From assembly GCF_035984655.1 (NCBI RefSeq), contig NZ_JAXCHT010000021.1, positions 20,333 through 84,332 on the forward strand: a stretch of 64,000 nt of DNA. Direction: 5' to 3'. The stretch comes from Actimicrobium sp035984655 (GTDB lineage: Bacteria > Pseudomonadota > Gammaproteobacteria > Burkholderiales > Burkholderiaceae_D). The notes beneath the pieces were generated by a model. It was not told the DNA's origin, ran no database searches, and was given only the letters and a program-made list of their open reading frames with translations. The position numbers were made by a program, and so were the translations under genes. Shown here piece after piece: positions 26,658-34,864 of this stretch; within the stretch, counting starts at the first letter, position 1; every line of letters starts with the position of its first letter.

Positions 26658-27227
26658 ATGAACCTGTCCGTCCACCGTCTGCTTGTCCTTGCGTGCTGGG
26701 TTATCGCTCCAGTGGGCGCTTCTGCGGCCAGCGTCGCTGCTGCGCCAGAGGCGCGCCAATTCGACTTCATGGTCGGCCAATGGCAGGTCAGTGGCGAACT
26801 CAAGGTGAGCGGCGCGATGGCGCTGTTTCATGGAAATCCCAAGCTGGCTGGTGGCTGGAAGGCATGGCGCGCGGCCGATGGCCAGGGCATCGAGGATGAA
26901 TTGACGCTGACCGATGCCTCAGGTACGGTTCTCTCGGCCGTGCATTTCACACGCAAATTTTCACCCGACGAGAATTGCTGGAAGGTGACGGGCCGCGATA
27001 CCTATAAGGGCGCGTTGCCGACGCCCGCGACCGCCCGTTGGCAGGGAGACGAAATACTCATGACAAGCAGCGGCACCACACCAGAAGGAAAACATTATCG
27101 GAACCGTACCCATTATCTTGCCATCACGCCGGTCAGTTTCCGGATGGTGCAGGACCGATCCTATGACGAGGGTAAAAGCTGGGACACCGGCACCATGACC
27201 CTCGATGTTCGTCGTACCGGTAACTAG
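26658..27227 (+). CDS. Exported DUF1579-like protein
   Basis: A 189-residue protein with a Sec signal (MNLSVHRLLVLACWVIAPVG, then ASAAS). The start is preceded by CGGGAG. The mature protein opens with QFDFMVGQWQVSGELK and continues as alternating strands (GIEDELTLTDASGTVLSAVHFTRKF in part), the pattern of the small lipocalin-like DUF1579 beta-barrels. That fold could bind a hydrophobic ligand in the periplasm. It lies between a divergent ABC exporter and a LytS-type kinase whose start is 5 bp after its stop, so it is probably an operon member. Biochemical role unknown. Confidence 0.65.
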   Translation: MNLSVHRLLVLACWVIAPVGASAASVAAAPEARQFDFMVGQWQVSGELKVSGAMALFHGNPKLAGGWKAWRAADGQGIEDELTLTDASGTVLSAVHFTRKFSPDENCWKVTGRDTYKGALPTPATARWQGDEILMTSSGTTPEGKHYRNRTHYLAITPVSFRMVQDRSYDEGKSWDTGTMTLDVRRTGN

Positions 27228-27232
27228 GGACC

Positions 27233-28291
27233 ATGCTCGACCGGGCAATTCCTCCCCGCAGCGGGTTATGGCTGCAATTCTGGTTGCTGCTCGTCATCGG
27301 CTGGCTGCCGATGTGGATCCTGTTCACGCTCATGATCACGAGTGTGCACGCCATGCCCCTGGCGGCAAGCGCCTGGATGGCACTGCGCATGATCGGCAGC
27401 GCCGCCATACTCGGCATGGGCGTGCAGGCGATCGCCCGGCGCCATCCCTGGCCGGCCCCGTTCCGCCCGTCCTTCCTGATGTGGCACGTTCTGGCCGCGG
27501 CGCTCTATGCCGGATTCTGGGTCGCTGCCTACAGCCTGATTGAAAGCGTGCTGCGATGGCGCCTGGCCTACGTGACCGGTCCTGGCCTCGGCCGGTTTGC
27601 GCTCACCGGCGTCTGGTTGTACCTGACCATCGCGGCGGTTGCCTACGCGCAGCAGGCGGCACGGCGCGGCGCTCTCATTCAGGCCGCGGCGGCACGCGCG
27701 CAACTGGCTGCGCTGCATGCGCAATTGCACCCGCACTTCCTGTTCAATGCATTGCACACCGTCGTGCAATTGATACCGCTGGACCCGGTCAGGGCCGCGC
27801 TGGCTGCGGAGGCGCTTGCCGACCTGCTGCGGGCAGCGCTGGATGAACGGAGTGATCAGGTCTCGCTGGCCGCCGAATGGCGCTTTGTGCAACGCTATCT
27901 GGCGATCGAACAGCTGCGCTTCGGCGAACGCCTGCAGATTGCGGCGACCCTGCCGGAGTCGACGCTGGCGTTGCGTCTGCCGTCGTTCGCGCTGCAAACC
28001 CTGGTGGAAAATGCCGTGCGTCATGGCGCAGCGCCCAAGCTGGGCAACACGCAACTGCGCATCACGGCCAGTGCCAGTCACCAGAACCTGAAACTGGTGG
28101 TCAGCGACGATGGCGTCGGCGCCGAACCCGCCACCGTCCGGGCTAGTAGTGGCACGGGCTTGCGCCGCTTGCGTGAGCGGCTGGCCTGCCTGTACGGAAG
28201 CAGCGCCGGGCTTGACGTCGATGCGTCACCGCACGGCTTCACGGCAACGCTGTGTCTGCCGCTCGTCGCGGGGAGCAGCGATGACGACTGA
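27233..28291 (+). CDS. LytS/AlgZ-type sensor histidine kinase
   Basis: A 352-residue membrane kinase of the His_kinase (PF06580) class. Four TM helices lie in the first ~145 residues (WLQFWLLLVIGWLPMWILF; LRMIGSAAILGMGVQAI; WHVLAAALYAGFWVAAY; LTGVWLYLTIAAVAYA). The phospho-acceptor box is LHPHFLFNALHT, with H168 the probable site. The N-box is TLVENAVRHG and the G-box is GTGLRRLRERL. There is no extracytoplasmic domain, so the signal is likely read within the membrane. It overlaps the LytTR regulator by 11 bp. Confidence 0.92.
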   Translation: MLDRAIPPRSGLWLQFWLLLVIGWLPMWILFTLMITSVHAMPLAASAWMALRMIGSAAILGMGVQAIARRHPWPAPFRPSFLMWHVLAAALYAGFWVAAYSLIESVLRWRLAYVTGPGLGRFALTGVWLYLTIAAVAYAQQAARRGALIQAAAARAQLAALHAQLHPHFLFNALHTVVQLIPLDPVRAALAAEALADLLRAALDERSDQVSLAAEWRFVQRYLAIEQLRFGERLQIAATLPESTLALRLPSFALQTLVENAVRHGAAPKLGNTQLRITASASHQNLKLVVSDDGVGAEPATVRASSGTGLRRLRERLACLYGSSAGLDVDASPHGFTATLCLPLVAGSSDDD

Positions 28292-29033
28292 ACCTGCACT
28301 GGTACGTGTGCTGGTCGCCGACGACGAGCCTTTGGCGCGCGCCGGGCTACGCCATCTGCTGCAAGAGATCGACTGGATCGAGTGCGTCGGCGAGGCGGCC
28401 GACGGACCGGCAGTCATCGTCGCCGTCCGCGATCTGCAGCCGGACGTGGTGCTGCTCGACATTCAGATGCCCGGTTGTTCCGGCATCGACCTGCTGCATC
28501 AGCTCCCGCCCCCCGTCCCACGCATCGTGTTTTGCACCGCGCACGCAGAACACGCTGCGACCGCTTTCGAACTGGGCGCCCTCGACTATCTCCTGAAACC
28601 CTTCGGTGCGACACGACTGGCGGCGGCCTTCGCCAGAATCCGGGCGTCGCTTGGCGAGCCGCTACCGCCCGCGCTTGACCGCTATGGAGAAATGCTGGCC
28701 AATGCCCCGATGCGGCGTCTGTTCGTGCGCAGCGGGCGCAGCATCCTGCCGCTTTCGGTCGACGAGGTGCATCGGTTCGAAGCGGTTGGCGACTACGTCA
28801 CGGCGCACACGTCCGGTGGCGAGCACCTGCTGCATCTGGCACTGAACCGGCTGGAAGCGCGCCTCGATCCCCAGCAGTTTGCCCGCATCCACCGCACCCA
28901 CATCGTCAACCTGGACCATGTGACGCGCTTCCGGCGCGAACTCGATGGCCGGCTCACTGCGGTGCTGCGCAATGGCGCTGAACTGCCGGTGAGCAAAAGC
29001 AAGGCGCAGGTGTTGCGCGAACTGGCGACGTAG
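28281..29033 (+). CDS. LytTR-family response regulator
   Basis: A 250-residue regulator with a receiver domain (phospho-acceptor D60 in VVLLDIQMPG; acidic pocket VADDEPLARAG) and a C-terminal LytTR DNA-binding domain (FVRSGRSILPLSVDEVHRFE; FARIHRTHIVNLDHV). The start at 28281 is within the kinase gene behind GGGAGCAG. It pairs with the LytS-type kinase. Likely targets are the exporter or DUF1579-like gene close by; LytTR sites are too degenerate to call here. Confidence 0.93.
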   Translation: MTTEPALVRVLVADDEPLARAGLRHLLQEIDWIECVGEAADGPAVIVAVRDLQPDVVLLDIQMPGCSGIDLLHQLPPPVPRIVFCTAHAEHAATAFELGALDYLLKPFGATRLAAAFARIRASLGEPLPPALDRYGEMLANAPMRRLFVRSGRSILPLSVDEVHRFEAVGDYVTAHTSGGEHLLHLALNRLEARLDPQQFARIHRTHIVNLDHVTRFRRELDGRLTAVLRNGAELPVSKSKAQVLRELAT

Positions 29034-29086
29034 TTGCGGAATGGCCCGTATTGCCGGCCGGGTATAGCGAGTCTCGCGATGAGGAA

Positions 29087-29224
29087 ATGCGCAACGTCAC
29101 CGCTGAGATGGTGCGTGCGGCACAGCGGGCGCGTCGCATTGCCGCTCAAACACAAACTGAATTTGTTGTCATACGGGACGGTAAGTTAATCCGGGAAATT
29201 CCAAAGGACCGACGACACCCGTAG
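29087..29224 (+). CDS. Possible small protein (45 aa), unrecognised
   Basis: The frame from ATG at 29087 to TAG at 29222 encodes a coherent charged peptide containing MVRAAQRARRIAAQTQTEFV, then VIRDGKLIREIPK, with an amphipathic helix followed by a strand-like segment. The frame is also open upstream to about 29051 with a TTG. GAGGA lies too close to the ATG, so initiation is uncertain. It lies after the LytTR regulator in the same direction. Its codon use is less GC-biased than its neighbours. It may be a remnant or an antitoxin-like small protein; no family assigned. Confidence 0.4.
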   Translation: MRNVTAEMVRAAQRARRIAAQTQTEFVVIRDGKLIREIPKDRRHP

Positions 29225-29291
29225 ACATCGCAATTTTTCAAGCGGACTAGGCGAGGATCTGTCCGAAAAAACTGCAATGTCCCTGTTGCCG

Positions 29292-29843
29292 CTATTTGAT
29301 CACCTCAATCGAAATCACCTTGCTCTTGATGTAATACGGAACGTGCTTGTCATCGGCGAACAGCAATTGCAGGGTATGCGTACCCGGCGGGAGGCCGAGC
29401 ACGGTTTCGGTTTCGCCCTTGCCAAAATGCTTGTAATGCTGCTCGACCGTGGCGTCCGCTTTGTCGAACGGAATCGGCGCCTTGATATCGACCGGCAGGG
29501 GTTTGTCGATCAGGATATGGTGATGGCCGGTGCCCTCGATCTTGCCGGCACTGACGGGGGAGATGCCCATCCCGGACACTGCAAACGAAACCCGAAATGG
29601 CGACTTGACCTTGTCGCCGTTCTTGATGTTTGTGAAGTAAGCGTGCTTGTCGGCGATCGGGAAAGGCCGGGTGCGATCCAGCGCGCTTACTTCGCTGATA
29701 ATGTTGTCCGTGTCCATTGGGCTGACTGCAGCCTTTGCATCCGGATCGGTTGCCGCCATGGCCGATAGCGACAGTAAAGTTGCAGCGCCCAGCAGCGTGA
29801 TCCGGGCCAATCGTGGTTTGGAAATACGGAAATCAGTCAGCAT
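29292..29843 (-). CDS. Exported DUF4399-domain protein
   Basis: A 183-residue protein. The start MLTDFRISK gives a signal peptide (ARITLLGAATLLSLSAMAA). The C-terminal ~100 residues carry the DUF4399 pattern: FTNIKNGDKVKSPFRVSFAV, GTGHHHILIDKP, GETETVLGLPPGTHTLQLLF, ending SKVISIEVIK. The GHHH motif is a plausible metal or ligand site. Longer upstream reading is possible but would hide the signal peptide. It is divergent from two His-tailed lipoprotein genes. Cellular role of DUF4399 is not established. Confidence 0.8.
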   Translation of the reverse strand: MLTDFRISKPRLARITLLGAATLLSLSAMAATDPDAKAAVSPMDTDNIISEVSALDRTRPFPIADKHAYFTNIKNGDKVKSPFRVSFAVSGMGISPVSAGKIEGTGHHHILIDKPLPVDIKAPIPFDKADATVEQHYKHFGKGETETVLGLPPGTHTLQLLFADDKHVPYYIKSKVISIEVIK

Positions 29844-30002
29844 GTCATTATCTTTTGGTGTTTGGATGTTTGTGCTTTTCAGCAATTCGATAGTACCTGA
29901 AAACCTACCCGGTACCGGTGGCGGGCAACCCGTGCAGCGCAAAAGGCTGGTGCGACTCTCCAGCGCAACCCAGTCTCGGCCCACGCTGTAATAAACGGTA
30001 AG

Positions 30003-30027
30003 AATGGACCCCTCAAATGGGTCCATT
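30003..30027. promoter_or_regulatory. Perfect inverted repeat upstream of the His-tailed lipoproteins
   Basis: AATGGACCC (30003-30011) and GGGTCCATT (30019-30027) are separated by seven bases and followed by TTTC. It lies in the divergent region between the DUF4399 gene and the lipoprotein gene at 30060, so it may be an operator; a short terminator for a leader transcript is the alternative. Confidence 0.45.
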
Positions 30028-30059
30028 TTCTATAGTGAGGAAACTCAAGGGAGTCCCTC

Positions 30060-30278
30060 ATGAAACTGTCCTCTCTGCTGGTCGCCGGCGTCGCTGCAAC
30101 ACTACTCGGCGGATGCGCCGTGTATGGCCCACCACCGCCCGCTTACGGCTACGGTGGTGGCGGTTATTACGGACCGCATCCGGTCTACGTGCAACCGGCC
30201 CCGGTCTATATCGAACCGCCCGTGACCATTGGATTCGGATTCTGGGGGCGGCGCGGTTGGGGCGGCCATCACCATTGA
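30060..30278 (+). CDS. Small Gly/Tyr/Pro-rich lipoprotein with His tail
   Basis: A 72-residue predicted lipoprotein: MKLSSLLVAGVAATLLGGC with lipobox LGGC. The mature ~53 residues are built of Pro/Tyr/Gly (GPPPPAYGYGGGGYYGPHP) and end in RRGWGGHHH. RBS AAGGGAG is well placed. The tail could bind a transition metal. The following gene at 30351 is also a lipoprotein ending in GGHGGHYH, so the two appear functionally related. Confidence 0.8.
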   Translation: MKLSSLLVAGVAATLLGGCAVYGPPPPAYGYGGGGYYGPHPVYVQPAPVYIEPPVTIGFGFWGRRGWGGHHH

Positions 30279-30350
30279 GTCAACATGGCGTTGATCACGA
30301 CGTCAGGATTGTTGTTGCGCGTCGATCAATACCCGGGAGGAGCGATTGCC

Positions 30351-30716
30351 ATGAAAACCATGATTGTCACCAGTTTGCTGTTTGCCATTGCCTGCGCCGG
30401 CTGCGCCACGACGGGCCGTGAACAGCCGTTGTCATTGCTCGGTGATCCTGCACCCGAGACCGCCGCCAGCAAGGTCATCCTTCTCACACCGGCGACAAAA
30501 CACGTCAACGTCATTGGCGGCGAGACGGTCCGGTTCGTCGCTGCCGACAAATCCTTTGCCTGGAATTTCAGCGGGTCGGAGGAGGTGTCGAGCTTTGATC
30601 TGGCCCGCGTCGCACCGCCCGGCATGCTCGACCATTCGGTGATTGCCTATGTCTCGCCCAACCCGCTCTATCTCGGCGGCGGCAGGCGTGGCGGTCACGG
30701 CGGCCATTATCATTGA
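30351..30716 (+). CDS. CzcE-like lipoprotein with His/Gly tail
   Basis: A 121-residue protein. The ATG at 30351 follows GGGAGGAG and opens a lipoprotein signal (MKTMIVTSLLFAIACAGC). The central segment ILLTPATKHVNVIGGETVRF with KSFAWNF resembles the periplasmic copper-binding CzcE family. The protein ends GGRRGGHGGHYH, echoing the preceding lipoprotein. An in-frame ATG at 30285 would lengthen the N-terminus before the signal peptide and is less likely. Metal binding is inferred, not shown. Confidence 0.72.
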   Translation: MKTMIVTSLLFAIACAGCATTGREQPLSLLGDPAPETAASKVILLTPATKHVNVIGGETVRFVAADKSFAWNFSGSEEVSSFDLARVAPPGMLDHSVIAYVSPNPLYLGGGRRGGHGGHYH

Positions 30717-30789
30717 CGGGGTGCGATCCCTGCATTTCGCGGCGCGCGCACAATGAGGCGGCAATCAGCGCGCAACTACCGGAGCCACC

Positions 30790-31494
30790 ATGTGCGGACG
30801 CATCGACCAAAGCCAGCCCATCGAGCATTACCTGCAGCAACGCGCCTGGCCGGGACTGGTCAATGCCAGCGCGGCCGAGCCCAAATTCAATGTGGCACCC
30901 GGCACCTTTCGGCCGCTGCTGCACCGCGTCGACGATCACTATCAGGTCGATGACCTGCACTGGGGCTACCAGGCCGCGTGGGCCAGCGGCAAGATTCCGG
31001 TAGCGATCAACGCGCGCCTGGAAAAAATCGGCGGCAAGTACTGGCATCCCTTGCTCAAGTCCGGGCGCGCGATCGTGCCGGCTGACGGCTGGTACGAATG
31101 GACCGGCGACAAGGGCGTGAAGCAGCCCTGGCACATTCATCGCAGCGACCACGCACCACTCTTCATGGCGGCGCTGGCCAGCTTCGCACCTGCCGGCGAC
31201 AACAAGGCCAGCGCCGGATTCACGATCGTCACGGCCGATGCACTGGGCGGCATGGTGGATGTGCATGATCGCCGGCCGGTGGTGTTTTCCGCCGCAGATG
31301 CCGCGTTATGGCTGGACCCCGACTTACCGGCGGAGGCCGCCGAGATGCTGGCGCGCGAACAGGCGCTCGGTCCCGAGACGTTTGCCTGGCATGCGGTCAG
31401 CAAGGCGGTCGGCAATGTGCGGAATCAGGGCGCGGCGTTGGTCGCGCCGCTGGCGGAGGCCGCGCCGGTGCGCGATGCGGCGCACCGTAATTAG
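30790..31494 (+). CDS. SRAP domain protein (YedK/HMCES-like abasic-site protein)
   Basis: A 234-residue SOS-response-associated-peptidase protein. After Met removal Cys2 (MCGRIDQ) becomes the N-terminal residue that forms a thiazolidine crosslink with abasic sites in single-stranded DNA. Other active-site residues are visible: the Asn of INARLEKI, the Glu of GWYEWTGD and the His of DVHDRRPVVF. Length and start agree with the family. It stands alone, followed by a REP-like unit; no SOS box was recognised upstream. Confidence 0.93.
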   Translation: MCGRIDQSQPIEHYLQQRAWPGLVNASAAEPKFNVAPGTFRPLLHRVDDHYQVDDLHWGYQAAWASGKIPVAINARLEKIGGKYWHPLLKSGRAIVPADGWYEWTGDKGVKQPWHIHRSDHAPLFMAALASFAPAGDNKASAGFTIVTADALGGMVDVHDRRPVVFSAADAALWLDPDLPAEAAEMLAREQALGPETFAWHAVSKAVGNVRNQGAALVAPLAEAAPVRDAAHRN

Positions 31495-31499
31495 CTTTG

Positions 31500-31635
31500 C
31501 ACGGAGCTTTTGCTGATCCCAAAGTTCAGGCGAACCGAGTTATCGGGGTCAGAGTTTTTTTTCGCAACGGGGCATCGCGAAAATTACTCTGACCCCGATG
31601 ACGGACCATGGAATACAGACGGTTGATTACCGAAA
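31500..31635 (+). repeat. REP-like element, unit 4
   Basis: A single copy of the same element as at 5.9-6.3 kb: palindrome 31540-31600 with arms TTATCGGGGTCAGAGT and ACTCTGACCCCGAT, followed by the shared right flank GACGGACCATGGAATACA and GGTTGATTACCG. The left flank CGGAGCTTTTGC is also shared. So the mobile unit is longer than the palindrome, roughly 130 bp. Confidence 0.8.
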
Positions 31636-31769
31636 CGTAAGCTCCACGCAACAACTTCCCGCAATAAATCCCGCCTCACCGACACCTGCCCGCGCGCGCC
31701 ACCAACCGGTTTGCGCCGCGTAACCGGCTGTCACAAAATCAGTGTTCCGTCCACTCGCTGCCCGTTCCG

Positions 31770-34631
31770 ATGTCCGTCCGCGCCATCCTCCGCACGTTCG
31801 TTTTTTTCCTTTTCACCCTCGCACTGACCGGCCCGGCCAATGCCGCCGATGGCGTCGTCGCCCCCGGCCAGGGCACCGGCGGCAACGTCTGCAAGAGCAA
31901 TGGCGCCGGCAACACCGAGGGCAGCTGCTCCGGCGCCGGCAACCCCATCAACCTCATCACCGGCAACAAGTACCAGCGCGAAGTCGACATGCCCGCCTTG
32001 CCCGGCGTGCTGGGTCTGGAAATCGTTCGTCACTACAACAGCATTTTTGCGCAGCCCGGCGTGCCCAATGGCCTGCTCGGACGCGGCTGGCGGCTGTCGT
32101 ATGAAGTCGACCTGTACGTCGTCGGCGACACCATCGAGATCCTGGAGGCCGACGGCCACCGCCTCATCTTCAACCGCGACCCGCTGAACCGCTCGCTGTG
32201 CAGCACACCCGACCCGGCCAACGGCAGCGTCGCCGTGCAGGAAACGGCCAAGGGCGACATCTATGTGTGGACCCGTGGCGACGGCCAGACCTGGCGCTTC
32301 AACGCGGCCCGGAAGCTGACCCAGATTCGTGCCCTGACCGGCGAGTCGGTCAACCTGCAGTACGACAGCGACGGCCTGCTGGTGCAGGTGACCGACCCGC
32401 AACGACGGCGTTTGTCCCTGCAAACGCTGGATCGCCAGACCGCCAGGCAACGCACCCGTTTCTCCGGCGTGCAAAGCATCATCAGCCCGGTCGGACGGTT
32501 TAACTACGAATACGGCAGCAGCTTGCCCAAGGGCGCGACGCTGGCGCCGGAGTTGGTGCTCGCCAACCTCGTCAAGGTCAGTCCGCCGAATTCGACCAAC
32601 GCCCGGCTGTACCACTACGAAGACCCGCAACACCCCATGCTGATGACCGGCATCAGCAGCACCGACGCCGGCAAGACCTACCGCCTATCGACCTTCGGCT
32701 ATCAGGAAGACGGCCGCGCCATCCTCAGCACCCACGCCAACAACGTCGAGCGTGTCACGCTCAGTTACCCCGAACGCGGCACCACGATATTGGCCAACAG
32801 CCTCGGTCAAACCACGGTCTACCGCCACGGCGACATCGGCGGCGAATACCGGATCGTGGAAGCGCGCGGCCCCGGCTGTCGCCTGTGCGATTCCGCCAAT
32901 GTGCGCTACGGCTACGACAAGCTCGGGCGCACAATCGACGTCACGCGCCTCGATGCCAACGGCACCCCAATCCAAAGCACCCGCACCACACGAGATTACG
33001 TAGGCCGACCGCTCACCGTCGGCACCATCGCCTACAGCAACGGCCATCCCGGCCCGTTGCTGATCCAGCGCCGCTACGAGTACGGCCCCGGTTACACCGG
33101 CTCGCCAACCCTGATCGCGCGCCCCAGCGTGATCCCCGGCAAGGAAGCCATCACCCGCATCACCTACAACGAAGCCAATCAGCCGCTGACCGTGACCGAA
33201 TCCGGCTGGGCGCCGGCAACCGATGGCCCGCCGACGCGCATCGAGCGCACCACCACCTATCGTTACGCCGAACTGCACCGCAAGAGCGTACTCACGCAAA
33301 TTGACGGTCCGCTGGCGAACGGCCCGAGCAACAGCCCGGCGGATTCAGACATCACGCGCTATCAGTGGGACGAAGGTGGCAACTTCATCCAGCGCATTAC
33401 CTACCCGATGAACCGCGTGGCCAGTTTCGAGTACGACAAAAACGACATCAATGCCAGTTCGCGGCTGATCAAGAGCACCAGTCCGGAGGGCATCGTCACC
33501 GAACTTGGCTATGACGGGCAGGGCGCTTTGGTGCAAATGCGTCGGGCTGGTGCGCAAACGGTGTATCGCCATGATGCGGCCGGCCGCACCAACGAAGTCG
33601 TCGACCCAACCGGCCAGCACCTGTGGTTCGGTTACACGCCGTCCGGACGGATCGGCTGGATCGCCGACCAGCAAAGCAACCGCATCGCGCTTGAACACGA
33701 CACCGAAGGTCAACTGATGCGCTCCAGGTTGCTCAACCCGGATGGCAGCGTGTCGCAACAAGGAGCCGCCTACCCGCATCCGGACCAGACGGGATCCGGT
33801 GGCGGGCGTGACGTGGTGCTGGCCGATGTGCGGCGCTTGATCGAGGCCGCGCAAACGTCCGATTCGATCAACCTCGCGCGGCCGGACACGGCCGGCTCCG
33901 CGTATGCCGCGGTGCAGGCGGCGCTGACCTCCGTCGATGCAGATCCGGATCGACCGGCACAGGATTCGACCAGCGCCGCAGTCAACGCGCACGGTGCCGT
34001 GACACGGTATCTGACGGATGATTTCGGCCAACTGGTGCAAACCCAAAGTCCGACCACCGGCAAAACCGCGTATCGCTACAACGCTGCCGGCCAGATCATG
34101 GCAAAGATCAATCAGGACGGCAGCCGCGCCCACTACACCCGCGACGCCGCCGGCCGCGTCATCACCGTGCAGGCATTCGATGCGCGCAACACGCTCGACG
34201 AGGATGCATGCATTGTCTGGGGAGCGGCGAACAAGCCGGTGCGTGTCCGTTATCTCGCCGGTGAGGAGCGCTTCGATTATGACGCCGCGGGACGCCTGAC
34301 CGGCCACACGCAGGACATCGACGGCAAGCGCCTGACGCTGACCTACCAGTACAACAGCCTCGGCCAGTTGATCGCGAAGACACTGCCGGATGGCCAAACC
34401 TTGCGCTACCGCTATCGCGGCTCGGTGCATGCCAAGGCGGGTTTGCTGGAATCGATCTGGCTCGATGGATGGAACAGCCCGGTCGGCAACAAGCTCACTG
34501 CCGGACTGTTCGACCGGCCAGTCATCGAAGGCATGAACGCGGAGAATGAGCGTTACGCGCAGCGCGGCTTTTCCTTCGGCAATGGACTTAGCAGCCGTGC
34601 CGATCATTCGGTTAAACATCATGCGGCGTAG
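31770..34631 (+). CDS. RHS/YD-repeat protein lacking the C-terminal core
   Basis: A 953-residue secreted YD-repeat protein. It has a signal peptide (RTFVFFLFTLALTGPANAA), a DUF6531-like N-terminal segment (GNPINLITGNKYQREVDMP; RHYNSIFAQPG; GLLGRGWRLSYEVDL), then many YD repeats (for example YDKLGRTIDVTRLDANG, YRHDAAGRTNEVVDPTG, YDAAGRLTGHTQDIDG). It stops at SSRADHSVKHHAA. The RHS core that normally ends in a DPxGxxGG-type motif and the variable toxin tip are absent, so the gene looks 3'-truncated. The gene that follows (34865) looks like an immunity gene, as expected at an RHS toxin locus. Confidence 0.85.
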   Translation: MSVRAILRTFVFFLFTLALTGPANAADGVVAPGQGTGGNVCKSNGAGNTEGSCSGAGNPINLITGNKYQREVDMPALPGVLGLEIVRHYNSIFAQPGVPNGLLGRGWRLSYEVDLYVVGDTIEILEADGHRLIFNRDPLNRSLCSTPDPANGSVAVQETAKGDIYVWTRGDGQTWRFNAARKLTQIRALTGESVNLQYDSDGLLVQVTDPQRRRLSLQTLDRQTARQRTRFSGVQSIISPVGRFNYEYGSSLPKGATLAPELVLANLVKVSPPNSTNARLYHYEDPQHPMLMTGISSTDAGKTYRLSTFGYQEDGRAILSTHANNVERVTLSYPERGTTILANSLGQTTVYRHGDIGGEYRIVEARGPGCRLCDSANVRYGYDKLGRTIDVTRLDANGTPIQSTRTTRDYVGRPLTVGTIAYSNGHPGPLLIQRRYEYGPGYTGSPTLIARPSVIPGKEAITRITYNEANQPLTVTESGWAPATDGPPTRIERTTTYRYAELHRKSVLTQIDGPLANGPSNSPADSDITRYQWDEGGNFIQRITYPMNRVASFEYDKNDINASSRLIKSTSPEGIVTELGYDGQGALVQMRRAGAQTVYRHDAAGRTNEVVDPTGQHLWFGYTPSGRIGWIADQQSNRIALEHDTEGQLMRSRLLNPDGSVSQQGAAYPHPDQTGSGGGRDVVLADVRRLIEAAQTSDSINLARPDTAGSAYAAVQAALTSVDADPDRPAQDSTSAAVNAHGAVTRYLTDDFGQLVQTQSPTTGKTAYRYNAAGQIMAKINQDGSRAHYTRDAAGRVITVQAFDARNTLDEDACIVWGAANKPVRVRYLAGEERFDYDAAGRLTGHTQDIDGKRLTLTYQYNSLGQLIAKTLPDGQTLRYRYRGSVHAKAGLLESIWLDGWNSPVGNKLTAGLFDRPVIEGMNAENERYAQRGFSFGNGLSSRADHSVKHHAA

Positions 34632-34864
34632 CAGTGAGCGATTGCCCTTGATCGACTTATTGGAGTTCGTGCCAGATACCGATGGCCTTCGAGAAGACCT
34701 TGCGGGGAACAGACCCGCCTGAATAGATTGGCTGAATAATCCTGTCACGCTCCAAGCCTGAATACATCGCCACCCATCATCATGCGGCCCAAGCAGATTC
34801 ATTCATTTGCTCGCGACATGCTTGCCCATGCCGTCCTGTGGCTTTCGCTTTCAGATTGGGCGAA

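Noticed and set aside
30014..30027. Fourteen-base sequence CAAATGGGTCCATT shared with the region near 49706
   Set aside because: In a 64-kb window a few exact 14-base matches are expected by chance, the copy near 49706 lacks the inverted repeat, and no flanking similarity exists.
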